From NCBI GenBank assembly GCA_963169105.1, contig OY720636.1, positions 103,726,539 through 103,790,538 on the forward strand: 64,000 bases of DNA. The letters run 5' to 3'. The notes under the pieces are model-generated. The model was not told where the DNA came from. It saw only the letters and a list, made by a program, of their open reading frames with translations, and did not search any database. The DNA comes from Ceriagrion tenellum. Lineage: Eukaryota; Arthropoda; Insecta; Odonata; Coenagrionidae. Positions 32,568-43,700 of this stretch are shown one piece after another (within the stretch, counting starts at the first letter, position 1; every line of letters begins with the position of its first letter). The position numbers were made by a program, and so were the translations under genes.

Positions 32568-33739
32568 TCAGCGTCTTATGCGATTTTTCTTCCCCTTACT
32601 ACGAACTTGGAGGATATCAGTGTCTGATAGACACTCATCCTCCTGCATTGGCTCTGGGGTGCTCTTTCGAGCCTTGCCAGATGGACCGGGGGATTGCGAG
32701 TTCCCACGCTTGGATTGCGTGGCCCCGGCAGATGTTTTGGCCGGGTTCCGCTTAGGGGACCCCGGACCGGTGGGTTTGGTCTTAGATTCCGGATTGGAAG
32801 CCTTAACCGGAGTGGCTGATTTCTCTTCTGTGGGTTTAGTGTCCTGGTTGGCATTATCATCCGTCTGGGTCGAGATGGTGACCTTTGCGATCGGAGTGGC
32901 AGCAACATGAGCCCATGATCTGGAAAAAGTGGGGGCAACTTGTGCTCTATACTTTTTCCGAGCCTCGAGATATGGTATTTTATCCACCGTCTTGATCTCC
33001 ATGATTTTACGTTCTTCGATCATCTTTGGACAATCACGAGAGTACACGGGATGGGCACCCTCGCAATTGACGCAAAGTGGGTCACTTGTGCATTCTGCTC
33101 CGTCATGCTTATCCAGGCTGCAGCGGGGGCAGGTGGCCTTGCCCTGGCATCGTGTGGCCATGTGGCCGAATTGCTGGCACTGGTAGCATCTCATAGGTGC
33201 CGGTATGAATGGCCGCACTGGGACCGATTCATAACCGACGAACACTTTGTCGGGGAGGACGTCACGCGCGAACGTAAGAATGACAGATGTCGTGTTGACC
33301 CTCTCTCCGTTGCGCTTAGTAGTGAGTCGACGAGCATCGGAAACCCCCTGTGGGGCCATCTCCCGCTTTATCTCGTCGATCTCGACGTACAATAGGTCAT
33401 AGGGCTAATCACTCCCCGACAGGTGTTCAAGGTACGGTGCACCTCGACCTTGACGGGAATGTCGTGCAACTTGACGGTCTTCAGAAGTTTCTCGCTCTGA
33501 GCCCTGTTTGCCGTTTCGATGAGCAGTGTGCCATCGCGAAGCTTTTTTGCAGATTTCAGATCTCCAGGAACCAAACCCGACAGAACTTTACGAATAAGAA
33601 AGGGGGAAACCTTTTTCAGGCTCTCCCCTTCCTTCTGGCACCTCATCACTAGATAGCGCTGACTAGCGCCGTAAACATTATCTCCCCCGTCCGAATCCGG
33701 ACGGGATCTTTTTTGGGGTGGAGGTTTGTTGTCCGCCAT
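32568..33739 (-). CDS. LINE ORF1: RRM-like and CCHC protein, one frameshift
   Basis: RNA-binding chaperone-type protein of the retrotransposon particle. ATG at 33739 (MADNKPPPQKRSRPD). An RRM-like region (RYLVMRCQKEGESLKKVSP, LRDGTLLIET) continues to about CRGVISP; there a 1-nt indel near 33400 moves the frame, and the remainder runs to 32568. The second part holds three zinc knuckles, CYQCQQFGHMATRC, CPRCSLDKHDGAEC and CVNCEGAHPVYSRDC, then a Pro/Ser/Lys-rich tail. The related copy at 41992-42399 reads straight through the shifted position, supporting a recent lesion here. Expected full length is about 385-390 residues. Confidence 0.85.
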
Positions 33740-34334
33740 GCCCTAGATAACATTCGTCCCCCGAGCTCCCCACCCACCATGGAGCCACACATTTGGGACG
33801 CCACACCGCGAGCCGGTGTGGTCGCCAGGGCTACCCGAGGGGATATAGCACCCTGAAGATGGTCGTCTGTTTCGGGTTGGGTCTTCGATATAACGGGCCC
33901 ACCAACCCGAGAATCTCCGACCGCCCTACGCAGACCCCCACCTCCCTAGCACTCGCCACCGAACTTAACGGCAAGCCGATTGACCGGGGGTGGCTAGCCC
34001 CCGGCCTCCCGTTTACAGGGAATTCAGGGCCGAAGTGGGATATTGAACTCCGTTCCATACCGGGCATCCGACACCCGGCTGGGTTCCAGAGAACTCACCC
34101 ACCAGGATCCCCTTCTCCCCCTTACGGGTCTCCGCACACGGCAAACATGCGGGTGGATCGCAGGCCAGCTGGTATGGCCGCACACAGACAGTGGACCCAC
34201 AAAACTGTCCGGACGCATTCCTTTGCTGCCTGGGGGTTTGTTTTCGGGGTTTCTCCTCCCCGCCCTTTTAGTCGCCTCTTACGACAAGCAGGGATACTGC
34301 GGGAGTATTCTCCATCCCCCTACCCGCAGGGGTA
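33740..34334 (-). promoter_or_regulatory. LINE 5' leader / internal promoter region
   Basis: GC-rich leader upstream of ORF1. At its very 5' end the minus strand reads CCTGCGGGTAGGGGGATGG, then CCGCAGTATCCCTGCTTG and GTCGTAAGAGGCGACTAAAA, a block I recognise as recurrent at the 5' ends of many arthropod I/R1-type elements. Short complementary stretches (GTCG/CGAC, GCGGG/CCCGC) suggest structure. Promoter activity is inferred from family biology. Confidence 0.6.
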
Positions 34335-34345
34335 ACGTCATTTCA
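34335..34345. repeat. LINE target-site duplication, 5' side
   Basis: ACGTCATTTCA, identical to 28630-28640. Confidence 0.9.
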
Positions 34346-34997
34346 TCAAAGCAATTAATAGCATCAATAACAGCCCTCTGAAAGTAAGATTACCGTATGA
34401 TGTAGCAAGTTTGCATTAGTTCCTGAGGAGGCTTAGTTTAGAGAAAAACATCGAGAGCGCTGCAATCGCGAAAAATCAGTCATTGCTAAATGCACGATAT
34501 TCGCTCTTTTTATGCGTTTTTGGAAGTATAAGAATGTACTGCTTCAATCAATGATGATGAATTTACATTATATATGCATTTAATGTAAATTTTCGCCTCA
34601 GATTCACTGGTTCGAGTAAAACAAGTCTCTCAATCATACCAACTTTACGATTTCAAGTGTAAATTAAAAAAAGAAAAACATTAATCTAACCCTATAGCTC
34701 TTAAATCGTTTACATATTTGATATTTTAGACAATAAAATGATTTATGCTTTGAATAGAATATATCAGAATTCAGGAGAAACCCATCCCATCGTCAAAATT
34801 AAACTTATGCAGTTTCCTCATTGATTTCTTAGGAACAATAGGCGGCCTGTGTGTTTCCTTTGTCTAAACAAGTTTCCTCACTCATATCTTGAGTTGTTTT
34901 TTCCCGCCCATACTATTGCCCATATTATTTCGTTGTCACGCCATTATTGCTGCATATAATTTCATTATTTCCGTAGAAATTGTTTCGCTGTATCGCA

Positions 34998-35099
34998 ATG
35001 GATCTGTTGTATTTGCGTAACAAGAAGTGTGCGGCCGTCAGATGTACCTCGGTATCTGCCGAGCACAAGTTTTTTAAATTTCCTAGAGAACCAGAAAGG
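34998..35099 (+). CDS. THAP-domain first exon (partial gene)
   Basis: From an ATG near 34998 the exon encodes MDLLYLRNKKCAAVRCTSV, then a segment ending HKFFKFPREPER, followed by a consensus donor (AG/GTATGT). C-x4-C plus FFKFP-EPER is the first half of a THAP zinc finger, which in many genes is split by an intron exactly after the PxxxER block. I do not find the second half (W, C-x2-H, AVPT box) in the 3 kb downstream, though AT-rich intronic sequence follows. It may be a host transcription factor or P-element-like transposase first exon. Confidence 0.5.
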
Positions 35100-35109
35100 T
35101 ATGTTTGTA

Positions 35110-38100
35110 TCAATTTATCATCGATAAGATTCTCCCTAGTTATTGCTGTCTTAATTCTTTCACCGATTTACGATGCAGATATGGTTTTATAGATTATAGT
35201 CCATTTTTGTCTAGTTTCAAAGTTTATTCATTTTTTGAGATTGCCCGGAAGTCACAATTTCTGTTTCTGTATTACTTATCATTGGTAGTGACGAGAACGA
35301 TGAAGTCACATCTTTAGTGCAAAGTGATTATTGTGATGCAAAAGCTGCCTTGTACTCTGCACCGAACTGGAACGTGTTCGTGGATGTAGTGTATAATCTT
35401 CTACGTCCGTTGGAATAATTCTGATACCCATTAGACAAGTTAAGTGATAGAAATAAATTAAAGAAAGGAGAGGATTGGACACTCATCTCAAATGTTGATG
35501 TAATATAGCATGAACGTAAGTCGGCATCTGAAATTGATTGCTCTGTCTCAATCGGTTCCATTTAACAAAATACAATATATTTTGGATGATAACATAATTG
35601 CCCTGACAAGAATTTTCAACGATGGATGAGGAACGGAAGTCATAATTGAAAGATGTGAATGTAAGTATTATTATTGATGACTCCATGAGATGATTGCACT
35701 TTTTCCTTGTTTGTATGCATATGACTGTAAATCTATTTCAGGAATTAATTGTCAGCATACAATTGCTTTGAACCAAAGATTACTTTGATCGGTTGAACCA
35801 CTTAAGCGTCATGTTGATGAAGGTAGAATGTTGTTGGTTTTTGTGGTAAATTATGACAGAGCATTGCATGTTTGAATACTTAATATGCTTATACTTAATT
35901 GATAAAAATAGCCCCGACAACAATTTTTCTTGAATGGATGAAGGAAGGATGCAAATAATGGTAAGAAGTGAATGTATCAGTGTGATATTTCCATGAAATG
36001 TTTTCAACTTACGTTGGATGCTGACATAGACTGTTTATCTATTTCATGATATTGTTGTACGTATGCATTTGTTTTGAGCTGCTGAACCAATGAAGCTACA
36101 TGTCAAAGATGGTTGAGTGTTTTTGGTGATTGTAGCTAATGAGTGCAGATTATTTTGTGACATTTGAGAATCTCTTATTTAATTATTAATGTTAAAATTT
36201 TGCTATTACTAATGTGATATTTTCTTGTTCTTGAACCTGGTTGAATTCTAACTTGTCTAAAACTTATTTCAGGACATTTGGACTTAGCGCTACTGGAATT
36301 TTGAATTGTATACCATTCAAGACGATTAACGGAGAATGTTTCCAGCTCTAGAATGCAGTATATGGTTCTGGTCATTGATGCCTTGATGGATTGTTTATTA
36401 TTTATTTTATCTTTTTGGACAGTAATGCCTTAGCCCTTATCCCCATTTTAGTGGGTTTAATTAATTTTTTTTACTAAGTCCATTGAGGCATCATGATCTT
36501 CTTACAACCTTTATGTTTTCAATGTATTTGTTAGTAGGGCTAATTGCTATTTGGATCTCTCTCTTGTCTCAATGTTTTTCATGTTTATTTTTAAAATGAT
36601 GAGGTTGTTAATGTATTCACTTTTAGAATTAATACTTTTTTCCTTCGTGTGATTTGTTATGGCTTATTACTTTGTCCTTTTTTGTTAACTACATCTTGGG
36701 TTATGTGGTGGATACTGGTTCATTATTTTGAGCATTTGGTTGGTGATAAATGCTTCTGGTTTTGCAGTAACTTGATAACCATATCCTTATTGTTGCTTAA
36801 TGTACTTTTATCACAGTAGTACTTATATATCATTGATGCTGGTGGTTGCTCGGCATGCATAATATACATGTCATTGCTATGTTACTTTACGTTGTCATTT
36901 GTTCGGACCTCAATTGGTTAATTAAGGTAATCATTTTTTCAGCAGTTACATCACGGTGAGGCAAGAAAAGCTGAGGAGAATTTTGTTTCTTTTTCATCTT
37001 TGGAAGTATTCTTAAGGAAAGCCAATTTACTACCTACAACTAACTTTGTTACAGGTATGAGTTAATAGGTTTTACAATTTTCACAATTAGATTTGTTTCA
37101 TTAATTTTGATAATTACATACTACTATTTTTTGTTTCGTTTCAGCCTACATGAATACTCATGTTATTAGATGAAGATGGCTATTCTTCGGCCTGTGTGCA
37201 CTAACTTTTTAACTAATGCCCATTACTTCCATAAGGAATTCTTTCAATGGCCTTAAGTGGTAGTCAGATCAATCCAAGGTAAAAATGAAATGTTTGTTAT
37301 CAGTGTCAGTATGTACTATAACTAATCTACTTCTTTGCTGTGTATATTGATATTGAGGAATGGAGGGGTAAATAAATGAGACAAATCCGTTATTTAACTT
37401 AAATGTTTATCAAGAGCGCTTTCTACTGTAATGTACTTCAATATCTGTGTGTTGGTTGTTAATTTTCGTTTTTGATATTAAGTTGTTCACACCTACTACT
37501 TGTTCTTTCTGTGACCTTGTTAGTAAATGTTAAAGTGAATGGTGAAACAGTAGACTTGTAAGCACAAGCTAAATAAACCGTTGCTAAATTAATTATTTTC
37601 TTTGTTTATGTTTAGAATCTGAGTTGAAGGGGAAAACCCTGCAAAAATATTTTGTTGAGTATGAAATTTTTTCCTAGGGTTCAACTGAACCACTGCTAAG
37701 TTTGTGATTTTCCTGATTCATGTGTGAATTTTCAGCCGGCATCGCTGCAAGAGTATGGTTTTGCTATCCGTATGATAATAGTGGCACATTAATAGAAATA
37801 ATAAAAGCTTGCGGCAGTTATTCAGCTACCATGAAGCAAAACAAACCTGGGAAACAATTCAAATTTCCCGCCGCTAGCTGCGTAGTTCTCTCTTTGACCG
37901 TATTAAACGATCAAGGTCGCCACTGTAGCCAGTAAAAACTTATGACGCCATTTTTAACACACAGATGACTATCTTTCCTGTGTATATAATCTTTGATCAA
38001 TAACACGTCACCTTATCAAAGCAGTTGCAATAGTATTTCATAAAATGTCATGCATATGCAATTAGCAGCGTAAATAAGACTTCATGAATATGAGTAATCT

Positions 38101-38540
38101 TGTCGCTGATATTATTTCTATGCATAATTAAACCATAATTCCAAGTTGATAATTAAATTAAACAACCACCCCTTGTTCGCAAACATGGAAACACACAAAT
38201 ATGATAAATTAACGAACTTAGGTTAATGTAAGCGTAACATGATTATTGCTTTCGTCCATCTTATTGCATTATTCTTCCCTAATAGTGCTCATTGGTATCT
38301 CAGGAATAAATGTACAGACAAAGCCACAAAAATTCCACTGATAATTCCCCTCGCAGCACAAGGAAAGACGCATTTCTCGCCGGAACTTAAGGCAGCCAAG
38401 TGATACACTGTTGCCATATCGACGTGTAATAACAAATAGTAACTAAATAAGTTATTCGAAGCTTCTTATTTTCACAACATAAAAAGTCCATCCTCTTATC
38501 ACTGCCTCGAAAGACCTGATAACTTCTTGATTGCAACGCG
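35110..38540. other. AT-rich intron-like or intergenic DNA
   Basis: No conserved coding motif identified. The segment contains a degenerate tandem unit of about 310 bp (about 35585-35895 and 35896-36175) sharing GATAA-ATA, ATGGATGA, and GTTGAACC/GCTGAACCAA landmarks. A 70-codon open frame at 37720-37935 has no recognisable family. It could be intron of the THAP gene. Confidence 0.4.
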
Positions 38541-38552
38541 CGTTCACTTTCG

Positions 38553-38732
38553 TGATAAGTGGTAAATGAATACCGAGCACCACTGTGATTGGACAGGCCC
38601 TAACCTGACTTGCGATCACCATCGCTATCACGAACGCTATCACATATCACACACATCGCGGAACATATAAAAGGCCGCAGTTGGACACCACGGGGGCAGT
38701 CTACAGAACATTCTACTTGCGCAAATACTACA
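38553..38732 (+). repeat. 5' LTR with TATA box
   Basis: Starts TGATAAG and ends ACTACA. TATAAAAGG at about 38669 is a good TATA box, roughly 65 bp before the LTR end. Similarity to the 3' LTR is high in the R-U5 part and poor in U3, so the left limit is approximate. Confidence 0.6.
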
Positions 38733-38744
38733 TGGTGGCAGCGG

Positions 38745-39540
38745 ATGGACTATGCCATGGTGGAAGGAAGCAGTACGTTCGTGTGTGGCAGTGGCAGAGT
38801 GGCAGCGCCGTCCCAATTCTCTTTCGCGGCGGAAGATTGGTCGCGATGGGCGCAACGCTGGGAGAGATACTGGGTCGCATCCGGGCTGAAGAAGCAGAGC
38901 GACGAAGAGCAGGTCAATATGCTAGTTTACGCAATGGACGAAAAGGCAGAAGACGTTCTACTTAGTCTAAAACTGTCAGCAGCGGATAAAAAGAAATAGA
39001 AAAAGGTGTGCGAAGAATTTCATAATCACTACATGGGACGGGTGAACATCGTTTATATGAGGGCGAAGTTCAACCAAAGGTATCAGAAGGAAGGAGAGCC
39101 GATAGATGAATTCATCGCACACCTGTATCGCCTCATACAATATTGCGAAAAATGGGTCACTCCAGTACGACCTTCTCCGAGATCGAATTGTGGTCGGGGT
39201 CTACGACGCGAAGTTGTCACAAGCGTTGCAGATGGATCCTGATCTGATGCTGGAGGTGGCTCTACGGAAGGCACGACAATCGGAAGAGGTTCAGCGCCAG
39301 CAAGGCGTGGTGAGAGGCACCCAAGGGACAACGCATCGCCGAGCGGTGTCGGGGTACGAGGTTAGCGAAGTAAAGAAGAGGACTAAACCAAGTAGCGGCA
39401 TCAGCTATCACCCCAGAGATGCGGCCGGTGCGAACGGAGTCCTCAACACGCATTTGCTACCTGCCCCGCGAGACAGTCAACGTTGCACGCGTGCAGCAAA
39501 AAGGGTCATTGGCAAAAATGTGTGTAGATCGCGGAAGGCC
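38745..39540 (+). pseudogene. Gypsy gag with CCHC motif, broken
   Basis: From ATG at 38745: a capsid-like segment containing FSFAAEDWSRWAQRWERYW, EEQVNMLVYAMDEKAEDVL, and after a stop at about 38998, GRVNIVYMRAKFNQRYQKEG and EPIDEFIAHLYRL. A frameshift near 39150 leads to DLLRDRIVVGVYDAKLSQAL. The nucleocapsid end reads CGRCERSPQHAFATCPA then CSKKGHWQKC, a Cys-rich pair typical of K02A2.6-like arthropod Gypsy elements. It would package element RNA; the breaks make it inactive. Confidence 0.75.
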
Positions 39541-39599
39541 GTAGGAACCGTCGTAGTTGGGGAAGAAGACCACGAAGAAGGTATTTATTACTTCGCAAC

Positions 39600-40750
39600 T
39601 GTCAAAACTAATCTCAGGCCATGGTGGGTCACAGTTACGCTGAATGGTGTAGATATTAGATTCAAAATAGACAGGAGGGTCGATGTAACAGTGATAGGAT
39701 CCCTCGTGGTTTAAGATAAATTTCCAGGAGTTAAATCAACCCCTACGTCTAAGCGACTGATAGGCCTACGAGGAACAAACTTTTGTGCAAAGAGAAGTTT
39801 CGTGGCTGGTTCGCGGTGGAAGAAGAAAGGCTACGAGGAAACAATTTACGTAACTCCTGGGGGCAGAGAGGTATTACTACGGAGGCCAGCTGTCCATAAG
39901 TTAGGAATACTTAAATGGGTTGGTGTGACTTCTTTGGGCAACGGGGCACCGGAGAAAACATTTCCTGCGTTATTTAACATACTGGGAAAAATGGAAAATC
40001 CGTACGAGATTCGACTGGACGGGAATGCAAGGCCGTATGCTGTGACTACACCGAGAAGAGTGCCAATTCAGCAACGGGAAAAACTAAGAGAAGAACTGAA
40101 AAAAATGGAAAAAGAAGGCGTCATATCCCCGGTGGACGAGCCACAGTGGTGTGCGCCGATGGTCGTCGTTCCCAAGCCAAATGGGAAAATAAGGATATGC
40201 GTCGACTACACAAGGTTAAATGAAAGTGTACGTCGCGAACGACACATGCTACGTCTGTGGATGAAATTTTAGCCCATCTAGATCAAGCAAAGGTGATGAG
40301 TAAACTTGACGCCTGCATACGATATTTTCAAATACCGTTGGAAGAGAAGAGCAAGGAGGTAACCACATTCATCACACCAGTCGGAAGGTATTATTTTAAC
40401 CGCGTTTCAATGGGGTTAATTTGAACGGGACAATATTTCCTGAAAAGAATATCGGAAACATAAGCAGGTTTAGAAGGCCGCCAATTTACTCGATAATGTC
40501 TTAGTTTTTGGTGAATCCCGGGAGCAGCACAACGAGCGCCTTGAAGCCGTGTTAAGGAGGCTGCAGACGGCGGGAATCACGCCAAATGAAAAGAAATGCA
40601 AATGGAGGGTGAAGAAATTCCGATTTTTAGGACACATCTCGGCAGAAGAAGGATTGCTTCCGGATATGGAGAAGATAAAAGCTATCCGCGAGATGGAGAG
40701 ACCCAGGATAACAGAAGCGGAACAACAACACGAAGTGGCCGGCTAGTGAG
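39600..40750 (+). pseudogene. Gypsy pol remnant: protease and partial RT
   Basis: The protease region reads FKIDRRVDVTVIG: the expected Asp-Thr/Ser-Gly is Asp-Arg-Arg, destroying the active site. Reverse transcriptase follows with REELKKMEKEGVISPVDEP, APMVVVPKPNGKIRICVDYT and LNESVRRERHML, continuing in another frame with KLDACIRYFQIPLEE and VGRYYFNRVSMGL. Degraded sequence replaces the YVDD region; then RLEAVLRRLQTAGITPNEKK and KKFRFLGHISAEEGL. The frame ends at 40746, and RNase H and integrase are absent before the 3' LTR. Confidence 0.8.
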
Positions 40751-40815
40751 GAAAACAACTTGTATTTGCGAGAAATAAGATGCTGATACTCTTCTTTCTT
40801 TCAGAGAAGGGAGGG

Positions 40816-40989
40816 TGATGAGAGCCATGCGCCGGCCCACCGACTGATAAGGATTGACGGCGAGTGAGTCATTGCCGGCCAGTCAAGGTGGAGAAGATTC
40901 GAGAAACATCGTCGGCGTAACATATAAAAGGCCGCAGCTGGACACAACGGGGACAGTCTACAGAACAGTCTACTGACGCAAACACTACA
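40816..40989 (+). repeat. 3' LTR of Gypsy element
   Basis: TGATGAGAGCC start after a purine tract, TATAAAAGG at about 40924, end ACACTACA. LINE sequence begins immediately after at 40990. Confidence 0.7.
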
Positions 40990-42680
40990 ACTATCCCAAA
41001 TAAAAGAAGATAAAATCCGTCCTCTGCGATTACACTGCCCTCATAGGCTTCCCCACAGAGAATCTTGAGCGTTAAAATCTCCCAGTAAAATAAACGGCTG
41101 AGGTAGTTGGCGGACAAGAGCATCTAGGTAAAAAGGAGTGCCCGGTGCACCCTCAGGCAGATACATAGCATAGGGTAATCGCCTCGGGGACAAACACGGT
41201 GACTGCCACCGCTTGGAACGGCGTGCTCAGGTGCACTCGGGAGGTGTAAACGGCCTCCCGAATAGCAATCATAACTCCACCATGGGCTCGTTGGCCACTG
41301 TCAATCGAACCTAAAAACATCAAAAACTTTTTTAATGCTCTTGTCTGTGATTTGAAAAAAATTTAGAACACAGACACAACATGGATTAATATCGATGAAT
41401 TATAACGGCCAGCGTCTTGTGACGATAAAAACCATTACAGTTCCACTGTAATATGTAAGCCATTGACTTAAGCAATAAATAATAAAAACCATTTTAAAAA
41501 AAGGGAACTTAATAAATGGGAAGGGTCAGCGCTTGATTCGATTTCTGCTCCCCTTGACTTTTGCCCGAAGTATCTCCGACTCGGAGAGATACTCGTCCTG
41601 TTCCATCGACTGGTTGGCTCGGCCGGGCCAAACCAGATGGACCGGGGGATTGAGATTTTCCACGTCTTGATTTGCGTGGCCCCGGTGGTGGTTTTGTTCG
41701 AGTTCTTCCCAGAGGAACCCGAACAGGTAGCATTCGACTTTGCCGGATTTTGGGCCTTAGCCGGCTCGGCCAGCTCTTATATCTTTTATCATTATTACTG
41801 TCTGTCTTTTTTCTTTCAGTGTCTGGACGGTAACAGTGCTTTTCTTGACAGGTATGGCAGCAACTTCAACTAATGCCCGTGCAAAGGTCGGAGCCATCAG
41901 TGTTCTGTATTTATTTCGGGCCTCAAAATAAGATAACTTGTCAACTTTTTATCTCCATGATCTTCTTTTCTTCTATTAATTTCGGACAATCTCAAGAGTA
42001 CACCGGGTGCGCACCCATGCAATTGACACAATGAGGGTCAGAGGCACACTCGTCACCCTCATGCTTCTCATCGCCACATCGTGGGCAGGTGGCCTTGCCC
42101 TGACATCTGGGGGCGATGTGGCCGAAATGCTGGCAATGAAAGCAACGCATGGGGCTAGGGATGAATAGCCGGACGGGACCAGATTCATACCCTACGAACT
42201 CCTTGTTGGGGAGTGTGTCGCGCGAGAAGGTAAGGACAATAGTCATGCTGTTAATCAACTTACCGTTCCGTTTTACTTTTAAGCGCCGGTAGTGTACTAC
42301 GCTCTGGAAAGCCATCTCTCTCTTAATTTCTTCCTCGTCCACATGCAGCAGGTCGCACCAGCAAAATACTCCCCGGCTGGTGTTCAAGGTGCGGTGCACC
42401 TCGACACAGGAAGATCACGGAGCTTCTTCATAGATAATATTTTGGCACTGCTAATCGTTGGCTGTTTCGATCAACAAAGATCCGTCTCCTAATTTATTCG
42501 CCGGTATTAGTTCGCCAAACACGGTCGACGAGGGGACTCTACGGATAAGGAAGCGAGACACCTTAGTGATTTTCTCACCTTCCTTTTTACATTTCATAAC
42601 TAAATACCGCCTACAGGCGGACGATTCATTTACTCCCCCGCCAGTTTCCGGACGGGATCTCTCGATGGAGGAAGGGTAGG
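40990..42680 (-). mobile_element. Second I-clade LINE copy, 5' half, decayed
   Basis: Minus-strand sequence parallel to the full-length LINE from the endonuclease start of ORF2 (40990-41475, matching about 32025-32520) through ORF1 (about 41509-42670, matching 32560-33730). The ORF2 body is cut by the Gypsy LTR edge, and similarity ends near 42680 before the 5' leader. Multiple frame breaks. Confidence 0.85.
41992..42399 (-). pseudogene. LINE ORF1 fragment with zinc knuckles
   Basis: 135 open codons: HRTLNTSRGVF, DLLHVDEEEIKREM, then CFHCQHFGHIAPRC, CPRCGDEKHEGDEC and the start of the third knuckle (CVNCMGAHPVYS). It is collinear with ORF1 of the copy at 32568-33739 and is uninterrupted across the point where that copy is frameshifted. 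Upstream and downstream parts lie in other frames. Confidence 0.85.
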
Positions 42681-42744
42681 CCTGGGCGATGCAGGGAATA
42701 CTGATCCGGTTCTAGGTTCGGAAAAAAGTTTGCGACGGCGGTGC

Positions 42745-42925
42745 GCCGGTTCAATAGATTTTTTTCTTCTGATCTGTTTTCTACTGAACCGGTGTTTTCT
42801 CATGAACTGTTGTTTTCTACTGACCTGTTGTTTTCTACTGAACTGTTATTTTCTACTGAACTGGTTTTTTAATTAACCGTTTTTTCCACTGAACTGTTTT
42901 TTTCTAGTGATCCGGGTTTTATTAT
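42745..42925. repeat. Minisatellite, ~21-bp TTTTCTACTGAACTG unit
   Basis: About eight imperfect head-to-tail copies built on GTTTTCTACTGAACTGTT, degenerate at both edges. It lies directly beyond the truncated 5' end of the LINE copy. Confidence 0.8.
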
Positions 42926-43237
42926 CATCCAAAAGGTTTCTTGCCAAATTTTTTATTTAACTGTTTCTTGGAAGATGTGTTTTCTCCTTAAAGAAGATAC
43001 TTAAAGAAGCTTAATAACGCGGGTATGCTTTCCTAAATTGAACAGTATAAAGTGAGAATGTTTGCGAGAGCCAATGGTGTTCATACGAAGTCTGGGCGTA
43101 CATATAAATTGGCTTTTTAAGTGTCAAAAAATGCACCAAAAATCTTCCGAATTTGAACCTGCCACGTGAATGGCGATGAAATTCACATTATTGCAGAAGG
43201 AAGAGATTGCAAAATTTCCAAAGATATTTATTTACTT

Positions 43238-43333
43238 AGCACGACGCGTTCTGTAGTTAAAACAACATTATCAAGTGCCTTGATCAGTCTTGATGATAAT
43301 GCTGTTGTAACAACAAAACGCGTTGTGTTAAGT
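43238..43333. repeat. Imperfect inverted repeat, PLE-like
   Basis: CACGACGCGTT and AACAACATTATCA on the left are mirrored by TGATAATGCTGTT and AACGCGTTGTG on the right around a short loop. The pattern resembles the hairpin near Penelope-like element ends. No coding part is adjacent. Confidence 0.4.
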
Positions 43334-43579
43334 TAATAACTCATGCCTGGTGAATGAAAAGCTCCCTTGAGGCAGAGTGACTGGTGTCTGCATTCGGACG
43401 AAATCTTTCCACTTAAGATCTGATTTACATGCTTCCAGGGAGCTCATATGCGTGGAGAGGCTGATTGCTAGAGGTAGGCTATTTTCATTTTTGACGAAAT
43501 CCCCAAATTCCCGAAAGAAGTTAAAAAACACCGAACAGCCATTTATAGATGCATTACCGCTTAAAAAAGTTTTACATCA

Positions 43580-43700
43580 AGCATTTCGTTTTCGCGAAAT
43601 TCATACTATTTCGCGAAATCATTAATAATTTTCGAAATTTGCCGCGAAAGTGTCGTTTTTTCGTTATTTTTAACGCGACATTTCGTCGAACGCGACATTT
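43580..43700. repeat. Cluster of TTTCGCGAAA-type palindromes
   Basis: TTTTCGCGAAATTC, ATTTCGCGAAATC, GCCGCGAAAG and two CGCGACATTT motifs occur within about 110 bp. Possibly a terminal region of an unrecognised element. Confidence 0.4.

Larger units (their letters stand above)
28641..34334 (-). mobile_element. Full-length I-clade non-LTR retrotransposon
   Basis: A 5.7-kb element on the minus strand with a 5' leader (33740-34334), ORF1 with three zinc knuckles, ORF2 with endonuclease, reverse transcriptase, RNase H and a terminal Cys/His motif, and a short 3' UTR ending in CTA repeats. An 11-bp target duplication (ACGTCATTTCA) brackets it exactly. The EN-RT-RNase H order with a zinc-knuckle ORF1 fits the I superfamily. 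ORF2 is open; ORF1 carries a single frameshift. Degraded relatives lie at 7.5-16.7, 41.0-42.7 and 62.3-63.4 kb. Confidence 0.93.
38553..40989 (+). mobile_element. Gypsy-type LTR element, internally deleted
   Basis: LTRs of about 175-180 bp: 5' 38553-38732 and 3' 40816-40989, sharing ACATATAAAAGGCCGCAG and the end TACAGAACA-TCTACT and ending ACTACA. A primer-binding-like TGGTGGCAGCGG follows the 5' LTR, and a purine tract (GAGAAGGGAGGG) precedes the 3' LTR. Gag and the first part of pol are present with stops and frameshifts; connection-RNase H-integrase are missing. Flanks (CTTTCG and ACTATC) do not form a target duplication. Confidence 0.8.

Noticed and set aside
28845..33395. Plus-strand open frames opposite the LINE (for example 28845-29363, 31314-31721, 32940-33395)
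   Set aside because: Antisense shadows of ORF1 and ORF2; no independent motif.
37720..37935. Possible small exon or gene
   Set aside because: Open for 71 codons with an upstream CAG, but no family match and no partner exons.
42745..42925. CRISPR-like array
   Set aside because: Units are contiguous without spacers and the context is eukaryotic; it is a minisatellite.
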